Assembly (NCBI GenBank): GCA_013178415.1
Contig: JABLXA010000002.1
Coordinates: 124,001-188,000, forward strand
DNA: 64,000 bases
Direction: 5' to 3'
DNA from: Bacillota bacterium
GTDB lineage: Bacteria; Bacillota; SHA-98; Ch115
Shown here: piece after piece, positions 1 through 10,943 of the stretch
Layout: every line of letters begins with the position of its first letter
Position numbering within the stretch: position 1 is the first letter of the stretch
Notes under the pieces: model-generated
What the model was told of the DNA's origin: nothing
What the model saw: only the letters and a program-made list of their open reading frames with translations
Database searches by the model: none
Program-made: the position numbers and the translations under genes

Positions 1-1640
<1,640 letters not shown>

Positions 1641-1683
1641 TCATCTCCTTAAGAACAATAATCACTGGGCCATGCCAATTCTA

Positions 1684-1713
1684 ACTATAATACTCTTATG
1701 GATCAGAAGTCAA
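1684..1713 (-). promoter_or_regulatory. Sigma-A type promoter of nifJ
   Basis: On the minus strand TTGACT (1708-1713) and TATAGT (1684-1689) are separated by 18 bases, about 50 bases before the nifJ start. It is read from the sequence only; no start site is known. Confidence 0.6.
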
Positions 1714-1729
1714 TTTTCAGGCCAGATTT

Positions 1730-2374
1730 TCAGACGCCGGCATTCATTGGCAACCGGCGCTCATAGCAGCGTCTGACCGGAGAGAATGAAAAGCGATGGA
1801 TCGGGCAGGGCCCATATCGGGCGAGGGCATCTAGATGAGATTGAGTCGGATACCCCTTATGAACCGCGAAACCGTATTGTGGGAAAAAATCGCCCATTCG
1901 CACCATGATCCGATCTCGCGTCACCTTTGCTACCACAGAGGCTGCCGCTATTGAAAAGCAGAAGGCATCGCCATGGATTATGCCTTTCTGCGGGTAATTC
2001 AGACCCGGAATGGGATATCCATCAACGATCACATAGTCGATTGGCGCCGTCAGGCGATTTATTGCCCTCTTCATAGCCAGATAGGTCGACTGCAGGATAT
2101 TGATCTTATCGATCATGCGGTGAGAAACGATGCCTATGCCAATTGCTTGCGCGCAGCCAAAGATGCACTGGTAGATTTCTTCTCTCTGTCGCGGGGTCAT
2201 TTTCTTCGAATCCCGCAGGCCGGGAATGGTTAACCCAACTGGCATGACAACAGCCGCAGCCACCACCGGACCAGCCAGAGGACCGCGGCCCGCCTCATCG
2301 ATTCCGACGATGAATCTGTGACCTTCCTTGCGCAAATTCTCCTCAATATCCCACATATCGAAATCCGATCTCAT
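1730..2374 (-). CDS. rnhB: Ribonuclease HII
   Basis: Endonuclease that cuts RNA in RNA-DNA hybrids and removes single ribonucleotides from DNA. The family opening GIDEAGRGPLAGPVV carries the first two acidic catalytic residues (D26, E27), followed by DSKKMTPRQR and later by IVDGYPIPG and AAASVVAKVTRDR, all typical of RNase HII. The ATG at 2374 (GAGG, 4 bases before) gives 214 residues; a TTG at 2395 would add 7 residues but has a poorly placed ribosome-binding site. It is the last gene of the ffh-rpsP-trmD-rplS-lepB run and begins just after lepB ends, as rnhB does near rplS in Bacillus. Confidence 0.95.
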   Translation of the reverse strand: MRSDFDMWDIEENLRKEGHRFIVGIDEAGRGPLAGPVVAAAVVMPVGLTIPGLRDSKKMTPRQREEIYQCIFGCAQAIGIGIVSHRMIDKINILQSTYLAMKRAINRLTAPIDYVIVDGYPIPGLNYPQKGIIHGDAFCFSIAAASVVAKVTRDRIMVRMGDFFPQYGFAVHKGYPTQSHLDALARYGPCPIHRFSFSPVRRCYERRLPMNAGV

Positions 2375-2399
2375 TAGGCCTCGGCTCGGTTTCAAGCCC

Positions 2400-3014
2400 T
2401 CATTCAGATGCCTCTGCCGTCAAAGGATTGCGTATCAAGCCCATCCTGCCGGGTGGCCAATAGATCAAAAATGCCTGCCCAACTACGTTTCTGAGCGGCA
2501 CAAATCCTACGTCAGAAAACCGAGAATCCTCGCTGTTATTCCTGTTATCCCCCAAAACGAAGATCCTCCCGTCGGGAACAACCTCCGGCCCCCAATCACC
2601 CAGCGTCGAATCTAGGATATACCCCTCTTCCAGCGGCTCTCCATTCAAGAAAACTGTGCTGTTGCGTATGAGTATCTCGTCCCCGGCGACGCCGATGACT
2701 CGCTTGATGAACTTGCGCCTTGGGTCTGCCGGAAACCGAAACACCACTATTTGTCCCCGGGCGGGCTTGGCAAACCGGTAGATGAATTTATTGACCAAAA
2801 GCCTTTCACCATTGTGGAGGGTAGGCTCCATCGAGCTACCCTGAACCACAAAGGACTGCGCAACAAATGTAATGATAAATGCCGCAAGGATGATGGCAAC
2901 CACAAACGCCTGGACATATTCGAGAACCTCGGACTTAAGCGTAGAATGGCCACCCCGCTCTCCTGAGGCAGTTTTATCTGTGGTAGAAGTGCTTTCTTTC
3001 ATTTTTGCCGCCAT
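2400..3014 (-). CDS. lepB: Signal peptidase I
   Basis: Membrane protease that removes signal peptides from exported proteins. A single N-terminal membrane segment (about residues 32-52, rich in V, A, I) is followed by SFVVQGSSMEPTL with the catalytic serine, then by RKFIKRVIGVAGDE with the general-base lysine, and by GDNRNNSEDSR near the C-terminus; these are the S26A signature boxes. At 204 residues it has the usual Gram-positive length. It starts 2 bases after the rplS stop, in the position where many Firmicutes have lepB between rplS and rnhB. An ATG at codon 5 is an alternative start. Confidence 0.95.
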   Translation of the reverse strand: MAAKMKESTSTTDKTASGERGGHSTLKSEVLEYVQAFVVAIILAAFIITFVAQSFVVQGSSMEPTLHNGERLLVNKFIYRFAKPARGQIVVFRFPADPRRKFIKRVIGVAGDEILIRNSTVFLNGEPLEEGYILDSTLGDWGPEVVPDGRIFVLGDNRNNSEDSRFSDVGFVPLRNVVGQAFLIYWPPGRMGLIRNPLTAEASE

Positions 3015-3016
3015 CC

Positions 3017-3367
3017 CTATCCATTACGTCTCTTTTCCGCGACACGAGAGGCCTTGCCGACTCTCTCTCTTAGGTAATAGATCTTCGCCCTACGAACCCT
3101 TCCCTCACGCACTCTTTCGATCTTCTCCAGGTTAGGAGAATGAACAGGGAAGGTCCTCTCTACTCCCACGCCGGAAGAAACCTTCCTGACGGTGAATGTC
3201 TCGGTAGCCTTCTTTCCGCTTCGACGCAGGACGACCCCATCGAAGACCTGTATCCTCTGACGTCCGCCTTCTACCACCTTGACATGGACACGCACCGTGT
3301 CTCCGGGGCGAAAATCAGGGATATCGTCTCGCAACATACCTTGCTCTATCGTATCAATGATGTCCAA
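3017..3367 (-). CDS. rplS: 50S ribosomal protein L19
   Basis: Large-subunit protein at the 30S-50S interface. The sequence [39 protein letters not shown] and [15 protein letters not shown] is diagnostic. I place the start at TTG 3367 (116 residues), 8 bases after a GGGGGG run, because it gives the family's usual N-terminus (M-D-I-I-D); a GTG at 3376 would add three residues. It lies between trmD and lepB in the ribosomal/export operon. Confidence 0.95.
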   Translation of the reverse strand: MDIIDTIEQGMLRDDIPDFRPGDTVRVHVKVVEGGRQRIQVFDGVVLRRSGKKATETFTVRKVSSGVGVERTFPVHSPNLEKIERVREGRVRRAKIYYLRERVGKASRVAEKRRNG

Positions 3368-3429
3368 CAGCCACACCCCCCAACTCTACCTGCGCTGCCA
3401 CAAAAAACCCGCAGAAATGCCGAAAACTA

Positions 3430-4206
3430 TTATATCGTACCTTCTTCCCCCAGGGAAAGCCCTTCCTCCTGGGCGACCTCACGGATGAGCATCCGATCTT
3501 CGGCCGTGAGTGATCCGAAGTCTATGAGATCGGGTCTTCGCAGCAATGTCCGGCGCAGTGATTCTTTACGCCTCCAGAGCCTTATCTTCTCATGATCTCC
3601 GCTCAAAAGGATCTCAGGGACTTTCATGCCTTCAAATTCTCTGGGTCTCGTATACTGAGGATACTCAAGGAGCCCATCGCAAAAAGACTCCGAAATAACG
3701 GACTCCTGGCTGATAGCGCCGGGCAGCAGGCGCACTACAGCGTCCACTAAGACCATGGCGGGCAACTCACCGCCGGTGAGAACATAATCCCCGATAGAGA
3801 TCTCGTCATCTGCCAGACACTGCCGTATCCTTTCGTCCACGCCCTCATAATGGCCTGCTATTATCACAATGTACGGGTACGTGGCAATTTCTTTGGCTAT
3901 GGCCTGGCAAAATCTCCGTCCTTGAGGAGACATGAGGATAACCCGTGGCCCGGGCCTTCCCTCAGACTCGGCGCGCCCTTTGAGATGCCGGATTGCACCA
4001 AAGACTGGCTCAGGCTTCATAACCATGCCTGCGCCACCGCCGAAAGGGTAATCATCGGTCACCTTATGTTTATCAAGGGCGAAATCACGAATGTTGATGA
4101 TACATATCTCGACGATCCCCTTTTCCTGAGCCCGCTTCAATATGCTTTCAGAGAAGGGACCATTGAACATTTCCGGAAAGAGGGTCAAGATATCTATCTT
4201 CATCAT
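3430..4206 (-). CDS. trmD: tRNA (guanine37-N1)-methyltransferase
   Basis: Methylates G37 next to the anticodon using S-adenosylmethionine, preventing +1 frameshifts. The protein begins [14 protein letters not shown] and contains the trefoil-knot motif [28 protein letters not shown], as well as [16 protein letters not shown]. It is a 258-residue protein, normal for the family. It starts 3 bases after khpA ends, so there is no room for rimM, which usually lies just upstream; rplS follows after 62 bases. Confidence 0.95.
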   Translation of the reverse strand: MMKIDILTLFPEMFNGPFSESILKRAQEKGIVEICIINIRDFALDKHKVTDDYPFGGGAGMVMKPEPVFGAIRHLKGRAESEGRPGPRVILMSPQGRRFCQAIAKEIATYPYIVIIAGHYEGVDERIRQCLADDEISIGDYVLTGGELPAMVLVDAVVRLLPGAISQESVISESFCDGLLEYPQYTRPREFEGMKVPEILLSGDHEKIRLWRRKESLRRTLLRRPDLIDFGSLTAEDRMLIREVAQEEGLSLGEEGTI

Positions 4207-4209
4207 CGC

Positions 4210-4437
4210 TTACACGATCTCCACCATTACCCTTTTCCCATCACGCGCTCCCACCGCCTTGGCCAGCAGTCGTATCGCCTTGGCGGTCCGGCCTTGCTTT
4301 CCGATCACCTTTCCCATGTCATCCGCAGATACCTTGAGTTCGATAACGGTCGCGTCTTCCTTCTCTGTCTCGCTCACTTGCACTTCGTCCGGCTTGTCAA
4401 CTAACGCCTTTGCAATATATTCAACTAGTTCCTTCAT
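4210..4437 (-). CDS. khpA: KH-domain RNA-binding protein KhpA (YlqC)
   Basis: Small RNA-binding protein that acts with KhpB in Firmicutes and affects cell elongation and mRNA levels. It has 75 residues, almost all one KH domain; VIGKQGRTAKAIRLL carries the GxxG loop (GKQG). The start ATG lies 9 bases after GGAGG. It sits between rpsP and trmD, the conserved position of ylqC. Confidence 0.93.
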   Translation of the reverse strand: MKELVEYIAKALVDKPDEVQVSETEKEDATVIELKVSADDMGKVIGKQGRTAKAIRLLAKAVGARDGKRVMVEIV

Positions 4438-4458
4438 TCAATAGGACCTCCGTACAAT

Positions 4459-4758
4459 TCAGGCTTCCTGCGCCGTGGCCCCCTGACCACCCGCCTCATC
4501 AGCCCCGCTTGCTCGATTTAAAATCCCAACCTTAGAGAGAATGTTAGAAACCGCCTCTGAAGGGCGGGCCCCTTTGCTCAGCCATTCCCTCGCTTTCTCT
4601 TCATTGATCTTTACAGTCTCAGGATTCGTCCTGGGATTATAATGCCCAAGAATCTCTATGAATCGTCCATCGCGCGGATAGCGAGAATCCGCCACCACAA
4701 CTCTGTAATGTGGCTGTTTCTTAGCTCCAACCCTTGCCAGCCGTATCACTACTGCCAT
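4459..4758 (-). CDS. rpsP: 30S ribosomal protein S16
   Basis: Small-subunit assembly protein. [20 protein letters not shown] is the diagnostic start, followed by [23 protein letters not shown] chose the ATG at 4758 since it is preceded by AGGAGGTG at good spacing and matches the family's N-terminus; an in-frame ATG 20 codons earlier gives an unrelated leader. At 99 residues it carries a short Ala/Gly/Gln-rich tail. It follows ffh by 66 bases, in the order ffh-rpsP-khpA-trmD; ylqD and rimM of the Bacillus operon are absent. Confidence 0.96.
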   Translation of the reverse strand: MAVVIRLARVGAKKQPHYRVVVADSRYPRDGRFIEILGHYNPRTNPETVKINEEKAREWLSKGARPSEAVSNILSKVGILNRASGADEAGGQGATAQEA

Positions 4759-4824
4759 GCATTCACCTCCTCTCAAGCAATAAGGAGAATTAATAAAAGA
4801 ATCCTGCTCCGATATCATCCCATA

Positions 4825-6168
4825 TCACCTAAAAAACGGGAAATTCATAGGCAACCCCCGTTTTGCCGCCTTCTCCATCTCCCCCATCTGTCGCATCAGC
4901 TTCTTGACCTGCTCAAATTGACGAAGGAGAGAATTGACGTCCTGCACCGAGACACCGCTGCCCTTTGCAATCCGCCGCCTGCGACTGCCATCGATGATGG
5001 CTGGATTCCTTCTTTCCTGCGGCGTCATGGACGATATAATGGCTTCGATACGATTGAGCTGCTTCTCGTCCACCTTGAGATCCTTAAGTGCCTTTGATGT
5101 CCCGAAACCTGGTATCATGGCCAGGAGCTGATCCAAAGGACCCATACGCCTTACCTGGTTCAGTTGATCTACAAAGTCATCCAGCCCAAATTCCTTTGAG
5201 ACTGCCTTTTGCACAAGCCGCCTCGAAGATTCGGCATCTATGGCGGCCTGGGCTTTTTCCAACAGGCTTTCAATATCCCCCATCCCAAGTATCCTGGAGG
5301 CCATACGGTCGGGATGGAATGACTCCAATGCATCAAGCTTTTCCCCGACACTCACGAATTTAATAGGCTTCGATGTGACTGCCCGGCAGGAAAGAGCCGC
5401 GCCGCCTCTTGCATCTCCATCCAGTTTGGTCAGGATGACACCGTCGACCCCAACAGCTTCATTGAATGTCTTTGCCACATTCAATGCGTCCTGTCCGGTC
5501 ATGGCATCCACTACAAGGAGGACCTCATCAGGCGTGACCGCCCGCTTCATCTCCACCAGCTGCTCCATCAGTTCTTCATCTATGTGCAAGCGCCCCGCGG
5601 TGTCGATCAACACCACATCACACGCCATATCCTTCGCCTTTGCGAGACTCGCTTTCGCGATATTCACCGGGTCAATCTTATCCCCCATTGAAAATACCGG
5701 TACATTGAGCCGCTCCCCGAGAACCTGGAGCTGGGTGATGGCAGCAGGTCTTTGCGTATCACAGGCCACCATGAGGGGACGTTTCCCTTGAGCCTTGAAC
5801 AGACGGGCTAGCTTCGCAACAGTGGTGGTCTTCCCCGACCCTTGAAGGCCGACCATCATGAGAATAGTTGGGCGATTAGACGCAAAGGAGATCTTGCTCT
5901 CCCCGCCACCCATGAGGTTGGTCAGCTCCTCGAAGACGATCTTTATGACTTGCTGCGCAGGCGTGAGGCTGGAAAGGACATCCTGCCCGATGGCCTTTTC
6001 TTTGACCCGGGCTATGAAATCTTTGACCACCTTGAAATTCACATCAGCCTCGAGAAGGGCAAGACGCACTTCCCTGAGGGCTTCGTCGACATCCTTTTCC
6101 GTCAACTTACCTTTGGATCTCAGCCTCTTGAATGCCTCTTGAAGCCTCGCAGTAAGATTTTCGAACAT
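4825..6168 (-). CDS. ffh: Signal recognition particle protein Ffh
   Basis: GTPase subunit of the signal recognition particle; binds signal sequences as they leave the ribosome and docks with FtsY at the membrane. N domain about 1-95; G domain with GLQGSGKTTT (107-116), DTAGR and TKLDGDARGG; methionine-rich M domain from about 300 to the end (QVRRMGPLDQLLAMIPGFG, LMRQMGEMEKA). The ATG at 6168 is placed after AGGGAG; a GTG at 6177 is too close to it. It has 447 residues, normal length. The ylxM gene that often precedes ffh is not present between ftsY and ffh. It has its own promoter at the end of ftsY. Confidence 0.97.
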   Translation of the reverse strand: MFENLTARLQEAFKRLRSKGKLTEKDVDEALREVRLALLEADVNFKVVKDFIARVKEKAIGQDVLSSLTPAQQVIKIVFEELTNLMGGGESKISFASNRPTILMMVGLQGSGKTTTVAKLARLFKAQGKRPLMVACDTQRPAAITQLQVLGERLNVPVFSMGDKIDPVNIAKASLAKAKDMACDVVLIDTAGRLHIDEELMEQLVEMKRAVTPDEVLLVVDAMTGQDALNVAKTFNEAVGVDGVILTKLDGDARGGAALSCRAVTSKPIKFVSVGEKLDALESFHPDRMASRILGMGDIESLLEKAQAAIDAESSRRLVQKAVSKEFGLDDFVDQLNQVRRMGPLDQLLAMIPGFGTSKALKDLKVDEKQLNRIEAIISSMTPQERRNPAIIDGSRRRRIAKGSGVSVQDVNSLLRQFEQVKKLMRQMGEMEKAAKRGLPMNFPFFR

Positions 6169-6228
6169 GAATAGCACTTCTCCCTTTTACGGCTCTCATC
6201 TTTGAACATTGCTTCTATGAACAAAGAG

Positions 6229-6257
6229 AGTATACAATCCTGGAAGCGCAAAGTCAA
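6229..6257 (-). promoter_or_regulatory. Sigma-A type promoter of the ffh operon
   Basis: Minus-strand TTGACT (6252-6257), exactly 17 bases, TATACT (6229-6234), about 60 bases before ffh. The -35 box overlaps the last codons of ftsY. It would drive ffh, rpsP, khpA, trmD, rplS, lepB and rnhB. Confidence 0.65.
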
Positions 6258-7285
6258 TACCGGTTCCCACCATTATCCAGCATCGCGACAGTATCGCTCT
6301 GATCAAAAAGCGCTTCCACAAACATCACGGGATCAAAAGGCCGTAGATCTTCTATGCCTTCCCCGACGCCGACCAGTTTCACCGGGACGCCAAGCTCATC
6401 CTTGATTGCCACTACGATGCCTCCTTTTGCAGTACCATCTAATTTTGTGAGAACGATACCGGTCACTCCCACTCCTTCGGCAAAGGTCCTGGCCTGCGAA
6501 ATGGCATTTTGGCCGGTCGTGGCATCCAAAACCAGCAATACCTCATGAGGTGCCCCGGGGAGGGCCTTTCCCACCACTCTTTTGACCTTTTTCAATTCTT
6601 CCATCAAGTTGACATTAGTGTGGAGGCGACCTGCAGTATCGATCAAGAGGTAATCCATGCCCCTAGCCTTTCCGGCCTCCACAGCGTCAAAGGCCACCGC
6701 GGCTGGATCTCCTCCGGCCTCGTGGCTTATGACGACGGCCCCCGCCCTCTCTCCCCAGATTTGGACTTGCTCTATGGCCGCAGCTCTAAACGTATCGGCC
6801 GCCGCTATCATGACCTTCTTGCCCTGAGATCTGTATTTTGCCGCGAGTTTTCCAATGGTGGTGGTCTTGCCCGTCCCATTGACCCCGACGAACATGATGA
6901 CCGTGAGGGCCCCATGCCCTGCTGAAGCTATCTCCGCGCTCTCCCCGCTAAGGATGTTCAGGATCTCTTTCTTTAAAGTCTCGAGTACCTGCCCGCCATT
7001 GTTGCCGGATTTTGATGCTTGTTGTTTTACCTCCTCGATGAATCTGTAGGCCCGTGCAGCCCCTATATCGGATTCAATAAGTATCTCTTCGATCTCATCC
7101 AACAATTCCCTGTCTAATTTATTCTTGCCGCTCACCGCCGCCACTATCCGCCCGATGAAGCCCTCCCGGGTCTTGGATAGTCCCTGCTTGAGTCTGGCGA
7201 AAAATCCTTTGTTTGCCGCCTTTGTCTGCTCCACTGAGTATTCCTTCTCTCGTCCTGATTGTTGTCGACTATTATCATATATCAT
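6254..7285 (-). CDS. ftsY: Signal recognition particle receptor FtsY
   Basis: Membrane-associated GTPase that receives the SRP-ribosome complex. After a short charged N-terminal part come the NG domains: GVNGTGKTTTIGKLA (P-loop), TFRAAAIEQVQIW, DTAGRLHTNVNLMEEL, TKLDGTAKGG and the closing VGEGIEDLRPFDPVMFVEALF. It has 343 residues; like Bacillus FtsY it lacks the long acidic N-terminal domain of Escherichia coli. Its ATG overlaps the smc stop by 4 bases (ATGA), so the two are probably translationally coupled. Confidence 0.97.
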   Translation of the reverse strand: MIYDNSRQQSGREKEYSVEQTKAANKGFFARLKQGLSKTREGFIGRIVAAVSGKNKLDRELLDEIEEILIESDIGAARAYRFIEEVKQQASKSGNNGGQVLETLKKEILNILSGESAEIASAGHGALTVIMFVGVNGTGKTTTIGKLAAKYRSQGKKVMIAAADTFRAAAIEQVQIWGERAGAVVISHEAGGDPAAVAFDAVEAGKARGMDYLLIDTAGRLHTNVNLMEELKKVKRVVGKALPGAPHEVLLVLDATTGQNAISQARTFAEGVGVTGIVLTKLDGTAKGGIVVAIKDELGVPVKLVGVGEGIEDLRPFDPVMFVEALFDQSDTVAMLDNGGNRY

Positions 7286-10200
7286 GCCGTTGCCTGATCA
7301 CCAAGGCTCAGAGAGATCACCTTTGATACGCCGGATTCTTCCATGGTGACCCCATATATAGCCTCAGCGGCTTCCATCGTGGTCTTGCGGTGCGTTATCA
7401 CAATAAGTTGGGACTTCGTGGAAAAGTCCTTTAAAAAATCGACGAAACGATTGAGATTTGCCTCATCCAGGGCCGCATCCGTTTCATCAAGTATTGCCAC
7501 GGGACCCGACCCGATATTAATGGCCGCAAACGCCAGCCCAATGGCAGACAAAGCTCTTTCGCCTCCAGATAGCAAGGACAAAGAAGTGGGACGCTTGCCT
7601 GGCGGCTGGGATACGATGGATATATCGGATTCGAGAGGCATATCAGGATCTTGCAGAACGAGATCTGCACGACCTCCCCCGAAAAGCCTCAGAAATATGG
7701 ACTGAAATTCCCGTCTAATTAATTGGAAGGCGCGTTGAAACCTCCTCGCCATGATCCCACTCATATATTCGAGCACTGAATCTATACCTTCTATTGCCAT
7801 CTTGAGGTCATCTCTGCACCTGGAGAGTTCATCATGACGCGACCGCAGATTCTTATATTCATCAATAGAGGGTAAATCCACAGGGCCGATAGATTCCAAT
7901 CTCTGCCTGAGCTCATCGATCTCACTCTTTGCTTTATCTCTGTCGATGTATGGAGGCGCAAGCCTCATGGCATCCTCCCGCGTAAGGCCATATTCCTCCA
8001 GGAGATATCCCCCCAACCTTTCTACGTCAGATGCCAGTTTCGCACCCTCGATGTCAACCGAATGAGCGCGATCCTGAAAGGTCCTTATCTGGAGGCGAAG
8101 AGCGCCGGCCCTTTCTTCAACCTCTTTGCTCTGATCTTCCATAAGGCGAATGGACTCAGACATATTGCCAAGACGCGCCTTGAGAGCCTCAATTCTGCCG
8201 GTTACATCAAAACAAAGCTCTTCACTCTCTGCTATCTTTCGCTCAGCATCGGTAATGCGTCCATGGATGGCATGTATCTCCTTCTCAGCCTGGTTTACCG
8301 CAGCGGAAACCTCAGCTATAGAGTTTTCAACTCTTGCAATGGTATCCAGGATACCTGACTTTTCCTGGCTCAGGCCCGCTCTCTTGATCTTGGATTCAGT
8401 AATCCTGTCATTGATATCAGATAATCTCTCGTTTAGCGAAGTTCTAGCGGATGCCAGTGCATCTAGCTTTCCCTCGAGGCTACGCCTTTTTTCTTCCAGT
8501 TCCTTCAGGGAATTCATTATCATAGCCTCTTGTTGATGGTGATCAGAGGATTTCCCAGCATATCCTTCCAGTTCCCGCTGGCATGAGACCATGACCTTTG
8601 ATATCCTGGATATAGACTGTTCAACCTGGGACTTCTCTGCCTCCAGCCGGATCATCTTTTCTTTCGAGTCGCTTATCTTTTTCTCTTCATCGAATATCTT
8701 CTTTCGCAACTCGGCAAGTCTGGCCTGGAGAGATCCGTTGAGTCCTTCTAGTTCTCTGACATGCCTCAACTGTGAATCCAGCTTCGCCTTCTTTGTCTCG
8801 AGAAGCCTCCGCCGGCTCAAGATCCCTCCGGATGAAGCCTTGCTGCGGCCTCCACTTATGGCCCCGCCTGGGAAGATGATATCGCCGTCCAGCGTTACTA
8901 TCTTGAGCCGGGAATGCATCTCTCTTGCAGCATGGACTGCCGCATCGAGATCCCGCGCCACCACTACCCTGCCCAAGAGATGGTCACGCACAGACTGATA
9001 CGCCTCCTGGCATTCAACCAAAGAAGATGCCGCCCCTATGATCCCCGGAAGACGCAGCACCCTGACATCCTCGCCGGAGAGCCCCTGGGGCGCTATGAGA
9101 TCAAGGGGAAGAAAAGTTGCCCGGCCGGCAAGGTTTTGAGTGAGATGCCTGATAGCCGCCTTGGCATCTTCGGTCTTTCGAACCACGATATCCTCAACGG
9201 CCCTCCCGAGGGCCGCCTCAATGGCCACCTCATATCCTTCCTTTGCCTTCAATAGCTCGCCGCAAGACCCGATCACACCTTCAAGAATCCCACGAGCCGA
9301 AAGAGCGAGGATGGCTCGCGGCCCGCTGGAATAGCCATCGTGACTCTCTAAAGCCTTCTGGAGAACATCCACCTCGGATCTGAGTCTGGCGACAGATGCT
9401 AGAAGGCTCTCCTGCTCCTTGACAAGTCGAGCCCTTTCTTCTTCCTTGCGTTTCTCCTCCCGCCTGAGATTTGAGATTTGGTCCCGGCTCTTTTCCAGTT
9501 CCGATTTGCCATCCCGCAGGAGTTCTTCCAACTGGCACAGTCGCTCCATGAGCCTGTCCCTTTCGGATTCCTGCTCTTGGTATTCTCTTTTCAGCCTCTG
9601 GATGGCATTTTCCTGAGATGCCATCAGATCCTTTGATGCGCGAAGGTCATTTCGCAGCTTTGATTCTGAGGCAAGGACCTCGATGACGTCTGCCCTGGCC
9701 GCCTCTTGTTCACTGGATATTTCTTCTAGATCCCGGACAACCTCGGCTTTTTCTTTTTCAAGAGTCGCCATCTCCTCTGCCAGAATTCTGAGCTGAGTCT
9801 CGATGGCATCAAGTCTAGCTGCGCGCTGGTCAAGCTCCTGACTCAAAGAATCCCGCCTCGAGACGGCCTTGTCCCTGTCTCGAATCGCTATCTCCAACTG
9901 CTGCAGCAGTGAATCTTTTCTTTCCCTTGACCAGGCGGCATCCTTTCTTGCCCTTTCAACCTCGGATGTCTTCTCGAGAAGCTCAGCCTGAAGAGCATCC
10001 TTGTCAGAAATGGCCGTGGCTATGCTTTCCCTCAGGGCAGCGCGGCGTTCCTGATTTGATTTCAATTCTCCTTCCAGGATCCTGATTTTATCTTCTAGAG
10101 AAGCCTTGTTCTCAAGGCATTCTCTCATAGAATCAAGTGAGGCGACCAGGTCATAAGAATAAAGGGATACCTCGAGAGACTCGAGCTGAGACCTGCACCG

Positions 10201-10848
10201 CGAGAATTCCTCTGCAGCGCGGGCCTTTATGGATAGGGGCCCAAGCTGGCGCTCGATCTCGCCTATGACATCATTGAGTCTCAGAAGATTGATCTTCGCC
10301 TGATCCAGCCTTCTTCTGATCTCGTTTCCCCTTGCCCTGGCGCCAGCGATACCGATCGCTTCTTCGAAAAAAGCCCTGAGGTCCTCCTGTTTCGCGCTCA
10401 ATATGGCATCTATCTTGCCTTGTTCGATCACCGAATACCCTTCCCGCCCAAGCCCGGTGCCAGCGAAAAGCCGGTGAATATCGCGCAACCTGCAAGGCGC
10501 CTTGTTTATGAAATATTCACTCTCACCTGAACGGTAGAGCTTGCGGGTCACAGATATCTCCGAAAATCCCAAAGGCATTTCATTTTCGCTGTTATCCAGG
10601 ATGACCGTGACCTCAGCTAGCCCCAGCCCTTTCCTCCCATCACTGCCTGAGAATATCACGTCCTCCATTCTGGCGCCTCTGATGAGCCGTGCACTGTCGA
10701 TTCCCATGGCCCATCGAATGCTCTCCAGGATATTGCTTTTGCCGCTTCCATTGGGCCCCACTATGGCGTTAAAACCAGGGATCAATTCAAGCTCAACTTT
10801 ATTGGCAAAGGATTTGAATCCATAAATCTCGAGACGCTTGATGTACAA
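7282..10848 (-). CDS. smc: Chromosome segregation ATPase SMC
   Basis: Condensin ATPase that compacts and segregates the chromosome with ScpA and ScpB. MYIKRLEIYGFKSFA opens the head; GPNGSGKSNILESIRWAMG is the Walker A region; two long coiled coils flank a hinge at about 515-680; the second head half has the signature LSLLSGGERALSAIGLAFA and the Walker B ILDETDAALDEANL. At 1188 residues it is full length. I start at TTG 10848, which is 7 bases after GGGGG and gives the usual M-Y-x-K-R-L; a TTG two codons earlier is too close to the ribosome-binding site. It lies in the Bacillus-like order rnc-smc-ftsY-ffh, with two extra genes after rnc. Confidence 0.97.
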   Translation of the reverse strand: MYIKRLEIYGFKSFANKVELELIPGFNAIVGPNGSGKSNILESIRWAMGIDSARLIRGARMEDVIFSGSDGRKGLGLAEVTVILDNSENEMPLGFSEISVTRKLYRSGESEYFINKAPCRLRDIHRLFAGTGLGREGYSVIEQGKIDAILSAKQEDLRAFFEEAIGIAGARARGNEIRRRLDQAKINLLRLNDVIGEIERQLGPLSIKARAAEEFSRCRSQLESLEVSLYSYDLVASLDSMRECLENKASLEDKIRILEGELKSNQERRAALRESIATAISDKDALQAELLEKTSEVERARKDAAWSRERKDSLLQQLEIAIRDRDKAVSRRDSLSQELDQRAARLDAIETQLRILAEEMATLEKEKAEVVRDLEEISSEQEAARADVIEVLASESKLRNDLRASKDLMASQENAIQRLKREYQEQESERDRLMERLCQLEELLRDGKSELEKSRDQISNLRREEKRKEEERARLVKEQESLLASVARLRSEVDVLQKALESHDGYSSGPRAILALSARGILEGVIGSCGELLKAKEGYEVAIEAALGRAVEDIVVRKTEDAKAAIRHLTQNLAGRATFLPLDLIAPQGLSGEDVRVLRLPGIIGAASSLVECQEAYQSVRDHLLGRVVVARDLDAAVHAAREMHSRLKIVTLDGDIIFPGGAISGGRSKASSGGILSRRRLLETKKAKLDSQLRHVRELEGLNGSLQARLAELRKKIFDEEKKISDSKEKMIRLEAEKSQVEQSISRISKVMVSCQRELEGYAGKSSDHHQQEAMIMNSLKELEEKRRSLEGKLDALASARTSLNERLSDINDRITESKIKRAGLSQEKSGILDTIARVENSIAEVSAAVNQAEKEIHAIHGRITDAERKIAESEELCFDVTGRIEALKARLGNMSESIRLMEDQSKEVEERAGALRLQIRTFQDRAHSVDIEGAKLASDVERLGGYLLEEYGLTREDAMRLAPPYIDRDKAKSEIDELRQRLESIGPVDLPSIDEYKNLRSRHDELSRCRDDLKMAIEGIDSVLEYMSGIMARRFQRAFQLIRREFQSIFLRLFGGGRADLVLQDPDMPLESDISIVSQPPGKRPTSLSLLSGGERALSAIGLAFAAINIGSGPVAILDETDAALDEANLNRFVDFLKDFSTKSQLIVITHRKTTMEAAEAIYGVTMEESGVSKVISLSLGDQATA

Positions 10849-10943
10849 TATCAATCCCCCGCAGCGCCGACATGAACGATATCGGGGCGGTTATTCTCTT
10901 GCTACAGAATGATTCTAGCATACGGGTGCAGGAAAGGAAACCC

